From the NCBI GenBank assembly GCA_963780895.1, contig CAWAEG010000008.1:62001-126000 (forward strand): a DNA stretch of 64,000 nucleotides, written 5' to 3'. The position numbers and the translations under genes were made by a program. The notes below the pieces were generated by a model. That model saw nothing but the letters and a program-made list of their open reading frames with translations. It had not been told where the DNA came from and searched no databases. Shown here piece by piece: positions 8,051 to 16,527 of the stretch. This stretch comes from DASQFI01 sp963780895. GTDB taxonomy: Bacteria; Acidobacteriota; Vicinamibacteria; Vicinamibacterales; SCN-69-37. How positions within the stretch are numbered: position 1 is the stretch's first letter; every line of letters begins with the position of its first letter.

Positions 8051-8358
8051 CGACCCCGGTTCGCGACAAGAAGCAACTGATCGACGAGCTTCGTCAGGCA
8101 GTGCAGGCGGCCGAAAGCTTCTGCGCTGCTCACGACGTCCATCTTCGAGAGATCGAGGCGCTTCCGGCGGGAAGGCTCGATCGGCTGACGCGCATCGCCG
8201 ACGCTGTCGACCGCCTGATCTCGCCAGACCCCGTTCGCAAGGAATTCCTCGCCAATGCCCGATGGGCGAACACGCTATACCAGGCAGTCAAGCCTGATCC
8301 GGCCGTCACCGAGTGGGCGGGTCGGATCTCATGCCTGAACCTGATCGCATCCGCGTGC
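8023..8358 (+). pseudogene. Type I restriction subunit HsdR, C-terminal fragment
   Basis: The plus strand encodes RDKKQLIDELRQAVQAAESF and then the hallmark stretch ISPDPVRKEFLANARWANTL followed by YQAVKPDP, which is characteristic of the C-terminal helical part of one HsdR subfamily. The helicase and nuclease domains are absent upstream. The frame continues to a TAG at 8398-8400, but homology seems to stop near 8358. Its 5' end overlaps the cut end of the recombinase fragment, so both were probably broken in one rearrangement. It shows that a restriction-modification system once travelled in this island. Confidence 0.6.
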
Positions 8359-8445
8359 ATGCCTCTGGCCGTCAGACACCTCGGCGCTCGTTGGCATTAG
8401 TGCCTCGATTTGGATCGGTCGCCTGAGTTGGGTTTAGCTGGTGCG

Positions 8446-8634
8446 TCAATTCTCCTGCCGTGGAAGCACCCACACAAGTTTTCCAGGGAGATCCGCTTTG
8501 TTCTCGGTGTGGCAGTGCGGGCATTTCCACGTCTGGCTCTGTCTCGGAGTCTGAGGAGTCCATTCCGAGAACCGGAGCGTCACCGGTCGACCGCAGGCAG
8601 GGCATTGAAGCGGGAGGGTGACAGCGTCAGCCAT
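8446..8634 (-). CDS. Tiny two-knuckle zinc-ribbon protein (copy 1)
   Basis: The 62-residue product starts MADAVTLPLQCPACGRPVTL; the ATG at 8634 was taken because the conserved part begins right after it. It has two CxxC pairs (CPACG and CPHCH) about 26 residues apart, then ADLPGKLVWVLPR. This is a complete single zinc ribbon. A paralogue lies at 9340 and a decayed copy at about 9800. Such proteins may bind nucleic acid or act as adaptors; no family name could be given. Confidence 0.55.
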   Translation of the reverse strand: MADAVTLPLQCPACGRPVTLRFSEWTPQTPRQSQTWKCPHCHTENKADLPGKLVWVLPRQEN

Positions 8635-8777
8635 TCGCGTGGGTGATTCTACGCCCGGTCGCTTTGACTCAGCCTGGCCAAGGCCAAAACAGCCCAACCT
8701 CTTTGAGCGATTCCCGCTGCGTTCCCCTGGGCGCGTTCATGGCGCTGATCAGGTTCGCGGGCCTTCTGCGGCAATGG

Positions 8778-9131
8778 TTACGTCTTCCACCTCAGAACGA
8801 TCGGGGCGCCTTCGTCGCCGCGCAGTTCGACTTCGCTCGTCGGCGTGCCAAACGCCCGATCAGCCAGCGCGACAAAAGCCTGGATGGATGGGTCTTTCGT
8901 GAAGATGCGGAAGTAGCGGCCTTCGTCGCCGGTCTGAACAGCCGCATCAATCACGGCCAGGTCTTCGGTCGGGCGACTGATGAGAAACAGCGCCGGGCGA
9001 CCCCGCGGGGTCCTGGTCGCGTGCCGCCTCGTCTGCGGCCATTGGTGTTCGACGGCCGCCCGGGCGATTCGGTAGTGCTCGAGTCTGACCGCCGGACTTC
9101 TTGGAGTGGACCCCTGACGACACGACGCCAG
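8778..9131 (-). pseudogene. Unrecognised gene, 5'-truncated
   Basis: This frame has no ATG, GTG or TTG near its open end but reads convincingly: LEHYRIARAAVEHQW, then ALFLISRPTEDLAVIDAAVQ, FRIFTKDPSIQAFVALADRA and EVELRGDEGAPIVLRWKT before a TAA. The helix-strand pattern and the clean stop suggest the last two thirds of a small globular protein. No family was recognised. It lies between two zinc-ribbon genes in the most fragmented block of the island. Confidence 0.35.
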
Positions 9132-9339
9132 TCACGGCCCGCCCTTCGATAGAAGGGGCTACAATCTGATCGATGGCCCCGACCCTTTGGCCGTGGCGGA
9201 GACTCCCGAGTTCTTGGCGCAAGAGGTCGAAGCGGTCTTCGTCCTTGCCGTGGTCGTCCTGCTCGCCGTTCTCGGTTTGGTTCCATAGACGGATGCCCGA
9301 CGAGACGCTGACCACGGTAGGCTCCGCATCCAGTCCCCT

Positions 9340-9534
9340 ATGATTGCCGTCCTTCCGCTCCACTGTCCGGCCTGCGGCGTTGGTGTCGATGTTCAAGTCG
9401 TGACATGGGCAAAAGCCACGAACGCCGCGCCGCAAACCTACAGGTGCCCCGTCTGCAAAACCGACCACCGGGGTGACCTGCCGGGGCGGGTTGCCTTTGT
9501 GGCCACGCGCCAGGAACCCGCTCGCAAGGCCTAA
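9340..9534 (+). CDS. Tiny two-knuckle zinc-ribbon protein (copy 2)
   Basis: The 64-residue product MIAVLPLHCPACGVGVDVQV is a paralogue of the protein at 8446-8634: both have LPLxCPACG, a tryptophan about 13 residues on, a second knuckle (CPVCK here, CPHCH there), and DLPG followed by a valine-rich strand and a terminal Arg-Gln-Glu. The two genes are in opposite orientation about 0.7 kb apart. The ribosome site is weak. Function is unknown. Confidence 0.55.
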   Translation: MIAVLPLHCPACGVGVDVQVVTWAKATNAAPQTYRCPVCKTDHRGDLPGRVAFVATRQEPARKA

Positions 9535-9552
9535 ATCAAGTCTGAGGAAAGT

Positions 9553-9786
9553 ATGCAGACATGGCAACTGCACTTCGCAGGGAATGATCAACCCGCCGAG
9601 CTAGCACCCGTGAATGGCGAGGCCAAGCTGCTGCGCACGGCCCCCGAGGGTCTTCGGCGCGAAGTGATCAGGAGGTACGGCCCATTCGCCACATCGAAAC
9701 GGGTCGGAGGAGTCGAGACGGTCAAGGCGTCTCTCGAAATCAACTGGCCTGCCGACCGGAGGCTGCCAGTCTGGACCCGACATTAA
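9553..9786 (+). CDS. Small hypothetical protein
   Basis: A 77-codon open frame begins with ATG preceded by GAGGAAAG and follows the zinc-ribbon gene by 18 bases, so it could be translated from the same transcript. The product (QTWQLHFAGNDQPAELAP near its start) is soluble and has no recognisable motif. The C-terminal end looks eroded. It is reported because of spacing and ribosome site, not because of homology. Confidence 0.3.
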   Translation: MQTWQLHFAGNDQPAELAPVNGEAKLLRTAPEGLRREVIRRYGPFATSKRVGGVETVKASLEINWPADRRLPVWTRH

Positions 9787-9799
9787 GGGACTCAACCAA

Positions 9800-9945
9800 A
9801 CTGAGACACTACCGGCTTTCGGAGTGGACCACACGAGGTGCCCCGTCAGGCGCAGACGTGGAGAACTTCACTTCACTGCCACAAAGAGAACTCAGCGGAG
9901 CTGCTGGGAAAGGCTTGTGTGGGTCGCCGCTTGGCAAGCGGCTCA
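9800..9945 (+). pseudogene. Decayed third copy of the tiny zinc-ribbon gene
   Basis: The plus strand holds LSEWTTR, then after a frame change PRQAQTWRTSLHCHKENSAE and LLGKACVGRR. These match FSEWTPQTPRQSQTWKCPHC, HTENKADLPGKLVWV of the copy at 8446-8634 position by position. The first Cys of the second knuckle is lost and the first knuckle is absent, so the product could not bind zinc. It proves that this small gene has multiplied within the block. Confidence 0.5.
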
Positions 9946-9978
9946 GGGCCGGGAGGAAGCACTGACGGCATCGCCAAC

Positions 9979-10251
9979 ATGAGAGTTGAGTATCACCCCA
10001 CGGCTGGCGACCTGGTCCGGTTCCTGGTTGCCACTGGTGCGTCGGTGGCGTTCGCGAGAACTCGGCAAGCGAGTCATTGGGAGGCGTGGGCCGGCCGCCA
10101 GTCGATCAGCCCGAGGCTCGTGGAGCGGATGATTTCTGAGGGCTTCTTGAGGCCGAGCGGCCCCCCCCATATAGGAACGGAGGTTGAGTACCTGGGTCCC
10201 GACCGAGAAAGCGAAGACGGAGTTTCCGACACACCGTCACGAACAATCTAA
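9979..10251 (+). CDS. Small hypothetical protein
   Basis: An ATG at 9979 opens 90 codons (VEYHPTAGDLVRFLVATGAS, then SPRLVERMISEGFLRP). The helical pattern around residues 45-60 could be a small DNA- or protein-binding fold, but no motif is clear. The same frame is open upstream only because it runs through the decayed zinc-ribbon copy. The C-terminus is rich in Glu, Asp and Ser and may be unstructured. Weakly supported. Confidence 0.3.
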   Translation: MRVEYHPTAGDLVRFLVATGASVAFARTRQASHWEAWAGRQSISPRLVERMISEGFLRPSGPPHIGTEVEYLGPDRESEDGVSDTPSRTI

Positions 10252-10329
10252 GGCGAAGCACTGAGGGCAAATGGGCAGGTGCTGGCGGTAGCGGTCGGGC
10301 TGCGATAGCATTTCCAGTTCTGCCTCGAG

Positions 10330-10782
10330 ATGGACAACGAATCGATGAACGCTGAGCCGAATGGACCCTGGGGCGGTCGGAAGCCCTCAGTCGGCCAGGT
10401 GGCCGAACGGAGCCGGACGGTGACCTCGAAGGACATCGGGTTGTTCACCGAGATCAGCGGCGACCGCAACCCGCTGCACTACGACGATGCGGCCGCGCGG
10501 GCGAGCCGATTCGGCGAGATCATCGTCCAGGGCGGCGTGACCAGCGCCATCCTGAACGCTGTGGTCGCCGAGGACCTGCCGGGTCCGGGTTCGGTCTTCC
10601 TGGAGGTCCACTGGCGTTTCAAGGCGCCCGTGCGTCCCGGCGACTCGATCACCGGGAGGGTCGAGGTCACGGAGGTCCGCGAGGACAAGCCCATCAGCAG
10701 GATCAACACGCGCGTCACTCGAGGCGACGGGACCGTGGTGCTCGAAGGCGACGCAGTCTGTTACACCATGAAACTCGCCTGA
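10330..10782 (+). CDS. MaoC-like (R)-enoyl-CoA hydratase
   Basis: The 150-residue product has the hot-dog fold pattern of R-specific enoyl-CoA hydratases: the catalytic block ISGDRNPLHYDDAAARASRF (Asp and His of the hydratase 2 motif) is followed by GEIIVQGGVTSAILNAV and FKAPVRPGDSITG. It should add water to trans-2-enoyl-CoA thioesters. It is the first gene of a four-gene plus-strand run with gaps of 13, 41 and 28 bases: MaoC, FAD oxidoreductase, OsmC, flavin monooxygenase. The ATG start has only a weak ribosome site; a second ATG lies six codons on. Confidence 0.82.
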   Translation: MDNESMNAEPNGPWGGRKPSVGQVAERSRTVTSKDIGLFTEISGDRNPLHYDDAAARASRFGEIIVQGGVTSAILNAVVAEDLPGPGSVFLEVHWRFKAPVRPGDSITGRVEVTEVREDKPISRINTRVTRGDGTVVLEGDAVCYTMKLA

Positions 10783-10795
10783 GCACGACCACGCA

Positions 10796-11998
10796 ATGGA
10801 TAGGTTCACCAAAGACACGTCGACTGGCACGAGCCAGCGGTACGACGTGGTCGTTGTGGGGGCGCGGTGCGCGGGGGCGGCCACGGCGATGCTGCTCGCC
10901 AGGCAAGGGCTCTCCGTGCTGCTCGTGGAGCGCGATCGTCACGGCGCCGATACCCTGTCAACCCTCGCGCTGATGCGGGCGGGCGTCCTCGAGCTGTATC
11001 GCTGGGGCCTGCTCGATCGGGTGCGCGCGGCAGGCACGCCGCCCATCACCAGCACCAGCTTCATCTACGGCGACGAGACGATCACCGTGCCGATCAAGTC
11101 GCGCAACGGCGTGGACGCGCTCTTCGCGCCGCGCCGCACGCTCATCGACGCGCTGCTGGCCGATGCGGCCCTGGACTCGGGTGCCGACGTCGTTTACGGT
11201 GCGCGGCTGGTCGACCTCGAGCGTGCCTCGGACGGACGAGTGATCGGCGCGGTGATCGAGGAGCGCGGCGGCGCCGTGCGCCGTGTGGGAGCCGGCATCG
11301 TGATCGGGGCCGATGGGTTGTGGTCGACGGTCGTCCGGCTCGTCGGGACTGCGACCTACCGCGAGGGTCGGCACGCCTGCGGTGTGGTCTATACGTTCTG
11401 GCCCGGACTCGAGAACGCCCGCAGCCGCTGGTACTACCGGCCCGGAGTCGCGGTGGGGGCGATTCCCACCAATGGCGGCGACACGTGCGTGTTTGCCGCG
11501 ACGCCGCAGGCGCGCTTCCACGCTGAAATCCGGACCGACATGGAAGCCGGCTATCGGCGGGTGCTGGCCGAATGTGCCCCGGAGCTTGCCGCCGAGGTGG
11601 CGGAGAAGACGCCGTCGGAGCGCCTGCGCGGCTTTCCGGGGCAGCCCGGGTTGATGCGACAGAGTCACGGTCCGGGCTGGGCGCTGGTCGGGGATGCCGG
11701 CTACTTCAAGGATCCGATCACCGCGCACGGCATCAGCGACGCCCTGCGCGACGCCGAGCTGCTGGCGCGTGCCGTGGGACGGGGATCCGATCATGCGCTG
11801 GCCGAGTACCAATCGACCCGCGACGAGTTGTCTCGGGAGCTCTTCGAGATCACCGACGAGATCGCCGGGTTCGAGTGGGATTTCGACCGCTTGAAGGTGC
11901 TGCACCAGGACCTGAGCAAGACCATGAACCGCGAGGTCGAAGCCCTGCTGGGCCTCGACGCGGAGGTGGGGCCGCCGGCCGCGGGCCAGGCGCGCTGA
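10796..11998 (+). CDS. FAD-dependent oxidoreductase
   Basis: The 400-residue protein has an N-terminal FAD-binding Rossmann motif (VVVGARCAGAATAMLLARQG ending in the acidic VER), a central GADGLWSTVVR and the late FAD motif GDAGYFKDPITAHGISDALR. This is the layout of the PHBH/geranylgeranyl-reductase group of group A flavoenzymes. No membrane segment or signal is present. The substrate cannot be read from the sequence. Its place after MaoC and before an OsmC protein suggests redox chemistry on an acyl or aromatic compound. Confidence 0.82.
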   Translation: MDRFTKDTSTGTSQRYDVVVVGARCAGAATAMLLARQGLSVLLVERDRHGADTLSTLALMRAGVLELYRWGLLDRVRAAGTPPITSTSFIYGDETITVPIKSRNGVDALFAPRRTLIDALLADAALDSGADVVYGARLVDLERASDGRVIGAVIEERGGAVRRVGAGIVIGADGLWSTVVRLVGTATYREGRHACGVVYTFWPGLENARSRWYYRPGVAVGAIPTNGGDTCVFAATPQARFHAEIRTDMEAGYRRVLAECAPELAAEVAEKTPSERLRGFPGQPGLMRQSHGPGWALVGDAGYFKDPITAHGISDALRDAELLARAVGRGSDHALAEYQSTRDELSRELFEITDEIAGFEWDFDRLKVLHQDLSKTMNREVEALLGLDAEVGPPAAGQAR

Positions 11999-12039
11999 CA
12001 TTTCGACGAAGGCACGACGGAGATACTCACGAGGAGGAC

Positions 12040-12603
12040 ATGATGGCGACGACCAAACAACCAGTGGACAACGGTGTCAATGTCGAGGCGCTGCTCGGCG
12101 CTCGCGAGGCCCTGGGCAAGACGCCCGAGGCCGCAAAGTTCACGTGGCGGGCAAAGTGCGAATGGAAGAGAGGCACCCAGAGCCGGTCGACGGTGGAGGG
12201 ATTCTACGGGCTCGGCGCGGAGCAGCGTCACAAGACCGCGTTCACGTTCGACGCCGACCACCCGGAGGTGTTCGCGTCCGAGGATACGGGTGCAACCCCG
12301 GTTGAAATCGCGCTCGCCGCACTTGCCAGCTGCCTGACCGCGGGCATCGCGGCCGTCGCCCAGCACCGCGCGATTCAGCTGCGCCGCGTGACCGCGACCA
12401 TCGAGGGCGGGATGGACATCCACGGGATCCTCGGCATGGACAGCGACGTGCGCAACGGCTTCGACGGCATCAAGGTAACCTACGACATCGACGCCGACGC
12501 GACACCCGCCGAGATCCGGGCCATCGTCGCCCAGTCGCAGAAGCGCTCGGCCGTGTACGACCTCATCACCAACCCGACCAACGTCACCGTCGAGGTGAAG
12601 TAA
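12040..12603 (+). CDS. OsmC-family peroxiredoxin-like protein
   Basis: The start (ATG at 12040 or the adjacent ATG at 12043) follows GAGGAGGAC. The 187-residue protein has the OsmC pattern: FYGLGAEQRHKTAFTFDADH, then TPVEIALAALASCLTAGIAA with one of the usual cysteines, and a C-terminal VAQSQKRSAVYDLITNPTNV. The other catalytic Cys is not found in its usual place near the end, so peroxidase activity is uncertain. The family reduces organic hydroperoxides. It lies between two flavoenzymes and may protect them or handle a product. Confidence 0.8.
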   Translation: MMATTKQPVDNGVNVEALLGAREALGKTPEAAKFTWRAKCEWKRGTQSRSTVEGFYGLGAEQRHKTAFTFDADHPEVFASEDTGATPVEIALAALASCLTAGIAAVAQHRAIQLRRVTATIEGGMDIHGILGMDSDVRNGFDGIKVTYDIDADATPAEIRAIVAQSQKRSAVYDLITNPTNVTVEVK

Positions 12604-12631
12604 GCCTCGGCGATGCAGCCCGAGCGCGGCC

Positions 12632-13876
12632 ATGCGAACGACGACCGTCGTCATTGGCGCGGGTCACGCGGGCCTGGCCATGAGTCACTGCCTCACCTCG
12701 CGCTCGATCGACCACGTGGTCCTCGAGCGTGGTGAGGTCGCCAACTCGTGGAAGACGGAGCGCTGGGATTCGCTGCGGCTGCTCACGCCGAACTGGCAGA
12801 GCCGGCTTCCGGGCTACGGCTACGACGGCGCGGATCCCGATGGCTTCCGCACGATGCCCGAGACCATCGCATTCATCGAGCGCTACGCCGAGCGATGTGA
12901 GGCGCCGGTCGAGATCCACACAGCGGTCACGTCGGTTCGCAGCGAGGACGACGGCTATCGAGTCTCGACCAGTCGGGGCGAATGGCGCTGCCGGACGGTC
13001 GTCCTGGCCACGGGGGCGTGCAATATCCCGAGCGTCCCCGCGGTCGCGGCGGCGCTGCCGCGCGGGATCGTGACGCTCACGCCGATGGAGTATCGCAATC
13101 CGGACCAGGTCCCGGAGGGCGGCGTCCTGATCGTCGGGGCCTCGGCCACCGGCACGCAGCTCGCCGAGGAACTCCAGCACGCGGGCCGGCCCGTGACGCT
13201 CGCCGTCGGCGAGCACGTCCGCGCGCCTCGGACCTACCGCGGCCGGGACATCAAGTGGTGGATGGACGCCGCCGGCGTGATGGACGACCGCTATGAGGAC
13301 CAGGACGATATCGTCCGCGCTCGACACGTGCCGTCGATGCAACTCGCGGGCTCGCCGGAGCGCAGAACCCTCGACCTCAACCGGCTGACGAAACTCGGTG
13401 TCCGCCTGACGGGTCGTCTGGCAGCGATTCGCGATGGCCAGGCGCTGTTCTCGGGATCGCTGCGGAATCAGTGCGAGCTGGCCGATCTCAAAATGAACCG
13501 GTTGCTCGACCGGATCGATCAGTGGGCCACCGAGAGCGGCCTCGACGGCGACACCGATCCGCCACACCGCTTCGAGCCCACCTGCGTCGAACGTACGCCG
13601 CCGCTCGCGCTCGGCCTCACGAACGGCGAGATCCAAACCGTGATCTGGGCCACCGGCTTCCGTCCGGACTATTCCTGGCTCGATGTGCCGGTGCTGGATC
13701 GTAAGGGCCGCATCAAACACGACGGTGGCGTCGTCGAAGCGCCCGGCATGTACCTGATGGGGATCCCGTTCCTCAGGCGGCGCAAATCCACGTTCATCGA
13801 TGGCGCCGGCGACGACGCGCGGGACTTGAGCAGCCACCTCGCGAGCTACCTCGACGGGAACGCGAGCCACGCGTGA
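12632..13876 (+). CDS. Flavin-containing monooxygenase-like protein
   Basis: The 414-residue protein has an FAD motif at the N-terminus (TVVIGAGHAGLAMSHCL), a second nucleotide motif (VLIVGASATGTQLAEEL, residues about 167-183) for NADPH, the TGACNIPS bridge and a C-terminal ATGFRPDYSWLDVP. That set is typical of CzcO/FMO-type single-component monooxygenases. The classical BVMO fingerprint is not exact. It is the last gene of the redox operon; the next gene downstream is on the other strand and truncated. Confidence 0.82.
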   Translation: MRTTTVVIGAGHAGLAMSHCLTSRSIDHVVLERGEVANSWKTERWDSLRLLTPNWQSRLPGYGYDGADPDGFRTMPETIAFIERYAERCEAPVEIHTAVTSVRSEDDGYRVSTSRGEWRCRTVVLATGACNIPSVPAVAAALPRGIVTLTPMEYRNPDQVPEGGVLIVGASATGTQLAEELQHAGRPVTLAVGEHVRAPRTYRGRDIKWWMDAAGVMDDRYEDQDDIVRARHVPSMQLAGSPERRTLDLNRLTKLGVRLTGRLAAIRDGQALFSGSLRNQCELADLKMNRLLDRIDQWATESGLDGDTDPPHRFEPTCVERTPPLALGLTNGEIQTVIWATGFRPDYSWLDVPVLDRKGRIKHDGGVVEAPGMYLMGIPFLRRRKSTFIDGAGDDARDLSSHLASYLDGNASHA

Positions 13877-13942
13877 GTCCCAGACTCCCGACTTGAGAAG
13901 GGAATAGTCTGAGGCTGGCACCCGCATAGGTGATCGCGATCA

Positions 13943-14260
13943 TCATGCGAGCTGCTCGGGCCGACTGGTAAGGTGTCGAACTCCTGTTTGCCGAGACCTC
14001 GTTACCGTGAATGAAAGCTTGTCGCCGTCGACCTTCCCCTTCTCGATCTTCCGTTGGTTGTCGGCAAACGGTCCAGCGGTGCCCGTCAGCTCGGCGCCCT
14101 TGTGGACCAGAACCATGAGGATACTCTCGGTTTGCTGCGTGCCGTCAGGCCCGATGCCGGAGAACGTTCCCGACCACTTGCCGCTGAAGTCTTCCGCGGC
14201 AATCGCGGGGAACGCAAAGAGCGCAAGCGCGAACGCGACAAAGGGCACGAGTCGTTTCAT
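13943..14260 (-). CDS. Secreted hypothetical protein, probably 3'-truncated
   Basis: The 105-residue product has a clear signal peptide (LVPFVAFALALFAFPAIAAE) and then a beta-rich stretch DFSGKWSGTFSGIGPDGTQQ with VHKGAELTGTAGPFADNQRK and KVDGDKLSFTVT. This resembles the small secreted proteins of Acidobacteria that measure about 140 residues. After SFTVT the sequence turns into RSRQTGVRHLTSRPEQLA, which does not look like the usual last strands, so the gene has probably been cut and runs on into foreign DNA. Its 5' end is 57 bases from repeat copy E. Confidence 0.5.
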   Translation of the reverse strand: MKRLVPFVAFALALFAFPAIAAEDFSGKWSGTFSGIGPDGTQQTESILMVLVHKGAELTGTAGPFADNQRKIEKGKVDGDKLSFTVTRSRQTGVRHLTSRPEQLA

Positions 14261-14316
14261 GGGAACCCCAGGGACAGAATACCGGTAACGAGGGTCCTGA
14301 CTGTCGGTCGTCGCTG

Positions 14317-14364
14317 CCCGACCGATCGGCGTTTGCAGGCGGTCACTTCCCGTTGGGGACGCCA
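14317..14364 (+). repeat. Recombinase-tail/tRNA-end repeat, copy E
   Basis: The arm ACCGATCGGCGTTTGCAGGC with GGTCACTTCC leads into CGTTGGGGACGCCA. Its left end is shorter than in copies D, F and G (GATCCAGCGG is missing). On the minus strand it reads ASPTGSDRLQTPIGR. It marks the right end of the long block that carries the redox operon. Confidence 0.72.
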
Positions 14365-14629
14365 CCCCTTTGGGTCCCGCGTGAGTGGCAGATGTGCGGA
14401 CAACGCACGTTGATCGGAACGCGAGCGCGGCCGAGCGCGAAGCCTTGCAGATGCTGCCGCGCCCGGCGTGCGCGACGGCCGAGATCTGGCGATTCCCGCA
14501 CCGGGCCCGAGCGCCGATTATCGAGCGACTGTCATCAGTCTGTGACACCGCGCGCGGCTCAGGCCTGACTGCCGATCGTCGTCCCGGGCATCGTGGCGGG
14601 TCGATTGCAAACTTCAAAATCACTCACGA

Positions 14630-15091
14630 TCACTGCTGGCTCACTCGGTGGTAGATAGTCTCGTCGACGAACACGCCCGCTTGGGTCGTGACCGTCTCGC
14701 GAATGATGTTTTTGTCGATGAGTTCGATGTGGTTCCTCAGCGTGAGAGTCGTGCCATTGTTGGTGCAGGTGAGGATGTGGTGGTCGCTGACCAACGCCGA
14801 GCGGACGGCCGTAAAGTCGCTGACCGTGATGATGCCTCGGTCGGTACCGTCGCAGAGCGTGAGCACCGAGTCGTGTCCGATCATCGAGAACGTTCCATCG
14901 TCGTTCGCCGTGATCCCTCGACGGACGTCGCCCCCGTCGAGCGGGTCGATCCCCATCCAGTAGCCAACAAATTGCCGGGCGCTCTGCGCGTCTCCGCCGG
15001 ATGTATTCGTTGCCTGCGCGACGAAAAATGCCGGGCCGAGGCCGGCAACCAAGAAGAGGGCGGAGATGATGATGGTAAGGCGACGGCGCAT
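14630..15091 (-). CDS. Secreted hypothetical protein
   Basis: The ATG follows GGAGGTTTGT, a good ribosome site. The 153-residue product has a signal peptide (LTIIISALFLVAGLGPAFFV) and a mature part made of strands (FVGYWMGIDPLDGGDVRRGI, ITVSDFTAVRSALVSDHHIL, TLTLRNHIELIDKNIIRETV) with two cysteines that could pair. No family was recognised. The pattern is that of a small beta-sandwich or lipocalin-like periplasmic protein. It shares its block with the PEP-CTERM protein, in opposite orientation. Confidence 0.6.
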   Translation of the reverse strand: MRRRLTIIISALFLVAGLGPAFFVAQATNTSGGDAQSARQFVGYWMGIDPLDGGDVRRGITANDDGTFSMIGHDSVLTLCDGTDRGIITVSDFTAVRSALVSDHHILTCTNNGTTLTLRNHIELIDKNIIRETVTTQAGVFVDETIYHRVSQQ

Positions 15092-15588
15092 ACAAACCTC
15101 CTATTCGTCAGTCTCATGAGCACTCGTTGCCGGCCTTAATCCGACAGCAGACCAGCGGTGAACCCGTGTCGGCGACTCTACCGCAGCCGATCGGGGTTCT
15201 CAACGATTCTCCGTTTTTCTTCTTGCGAACACGGATCGAAATCTTTACAGGAAAACTACTACCGTCCATGATCGGCCAAAGGCGGGCGGCACCATGATCC
15301 ATCGGGATTCCGCCAAAAAGTCGCGCCGCGACAAGCAGCGTTCGATGCCCGGTTGTCCCAAAATCGACACGGGTGCTTTGTCCGGGCCCAGGTAGTTAGA
15401 CGTGATCCGAGCGGTTGTGAAGCGACTCGCCACCCCAATCGCCCACGAATTGACAAAGCCATCCCGCGAAATGACTTGCCCGGAGCGTCAAGCTGCTGCC
15501 GAAATACCAGGTAGAGACTTGCCCATCCGACTGGCTGAGTTGTTGCAGCGTAGACTACTGCGCTTACGCTCGCGCGAAGGGGACGGCA
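15092..15588. other. Intergenic, divergent promoter space
   Basis: Nearly 500 bases separate the divergent secreted-protein and PEP-CTERM genes. No gene, repeat or RNA fold was recognised. The base composition is more AT-rich than in the neighbouring operons, with runs such as CTCCGTTTTTCTTC, so it may hold promoters for both genes, but no single -35/-10 pair could be defended. Confidence 0.3.
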
Positions 15589-16341
15589 ATGAAGTTCAGG
15601 ACTACGTTGGTTTCCGCTATTGCGGCGATATTCTGGCTCGTGGGCCCGGTCGCTCCGGCGAGCGCGGGGCAGATTTTATTGTCTGGTGATCTCAACATTG
15701 CCGATATCCCAGGTCTCGCCAACGTCGGGAATCAGACGTTCTTTCAGAACGTACTGGGAAGCGGGAGCACAGTTCTCCTGAAGTCAGGCTTATCAGGATT
15801 TGAATCTATCCTCAGCGATTTCTACAACGGTCTCGGCGGTGTCAGTTCGAGTGTCCTCGGTGTGCCAATTCCAATTACGGATGCTGCGTTAAGCGGGGTC
15901 GATCTGTTCGTGGTGATGTCGCCGCTGACCCCGTTCGCTGCATCTGAAATCGCGGCGTTCAGCAGTTTCCTCAGCAGCGGCGGAACAATTTTCTTTATCG
16001 GGGACAATGCCGCTTCTCCCTTTCAGAACTCGCTTATCAATGGTGCACTTCTGGCCCTTGGCAGTTCAATGAGCATCCTCCCCAACACCACATTTGACCC
16101 CGGATTCTGGACCACGACGAATATTGCGGTGCATCCCTTGACGGCAGGCGTTGGTTCTTTAGCGTACGCGGCTCCGTCGGCTCTTTCTGGGGGAACGCCG
16201 CTCTTTTTTGGGACAAACCAGGGGCAGCCGTTCGTCGCCGTGGAGGACACCGTCATCCCCGAACCAGCGACTCTGCTCCTGCTCGCTACCGGCCTCGGCG
16301 CGGTCGCGGCGCGGCGGCGGATGAAAAAGCGAGGTAGCTAA
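15589..16341 (+). CDS. PEP-CTERM sorting-signal protein
   Basis: The 250-residue exported protein begins with a signal peptide (LVSAIAAIFWLVGPVAPASA) and ends with VIPEPATLLLLATGLGAVAA and then RRRMKKRGS: the PEP motif, a hydrophobic helix and a basic tail. Such tails are processed by exosortase in bacteria making exopolysaccharide. The middle part is low in charge, rich in Ser, Gly, Phe and Leu (SSGGTIFFIGDNAASPFQNS), like a ThuA/GATase-type or beta-helix surface protein, but the family is not certain. AAGGGGA precedes the ATG. No exosortase is in the window. An intrinsic terminator follows. Confidence 0.75.
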   Translation: MKFRTTLVSAIAAIFWLVGPVAPASAGQILLSGDLNIADIPGLANVGNQTFFQNVLGSGSTVLLKSGLSGFESILSDFYNGLGGVSSSVLGVPIPITDAALSGVDLFVVMSPLTPFAASEIAAFSSFLSSGGTIFFIGDNAASPFQNSLINGALLALGSSMSILPNTTFDPGFWTTTNIAVHPLTAGVGSLAYAAPSALSGGTPLFFGTNQGQPFVAVEDTVIPEPATLLLLATGLGAVAARRRMKKRGS

Positions 16342-16364
16342 GTTACGCCTGCGTGAGTTCTCAG

Positions 16365-16396
16365 TGGCGGTCAGCGATGGCCGCCATTTTTGTTTG
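16365..16396 (+). terminator. Rho-independent terminator of the PEP-CTERM gene
   Basis: TGGCGGTC and GGCCGCCA form a GC-rich stem with a small loop (AGCGAT), directly followed by TTTTTGTTT. It begins 24 bases after the stop codon of the PEP-CTERM gene, the expected position for an intrinsic terminator. Confidence 0.75.
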
Positions 16397-16527
16397 TGAC
16401 GTCCCCCGGTCACTCGCAGCAGCCGGTGCCGCTCTGAGGATGTCAGGGAAGGGCTGTGACACGCGGCCTTCACGGCGACCGTGCGGGAGGCCCCGAGCGA
16501 AACGGTGCAATTGGGCCACCGTTTGCG

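Noticed and set aside
9193..9288. A 31-codon membrane peptide (ETPEFLAQEVEAVFVLAVVV)
   Set aside because: It could be a small protein, but it has only a GTG start without a ribosome site and lies among relics, so it was not listed as a gene.
12584..13927. A 447-codon minus-strand frame
   Set aside because: It lies antisense to the monooxygenase gene with its FAD and NADPH motifs; its composition is typical of antisense frames in GC-rich DNA.
13877..13942. A terminator after the redox operon
   Set aside because: No stem with a following T-run was found; the short gap holds only weak inverse matches.
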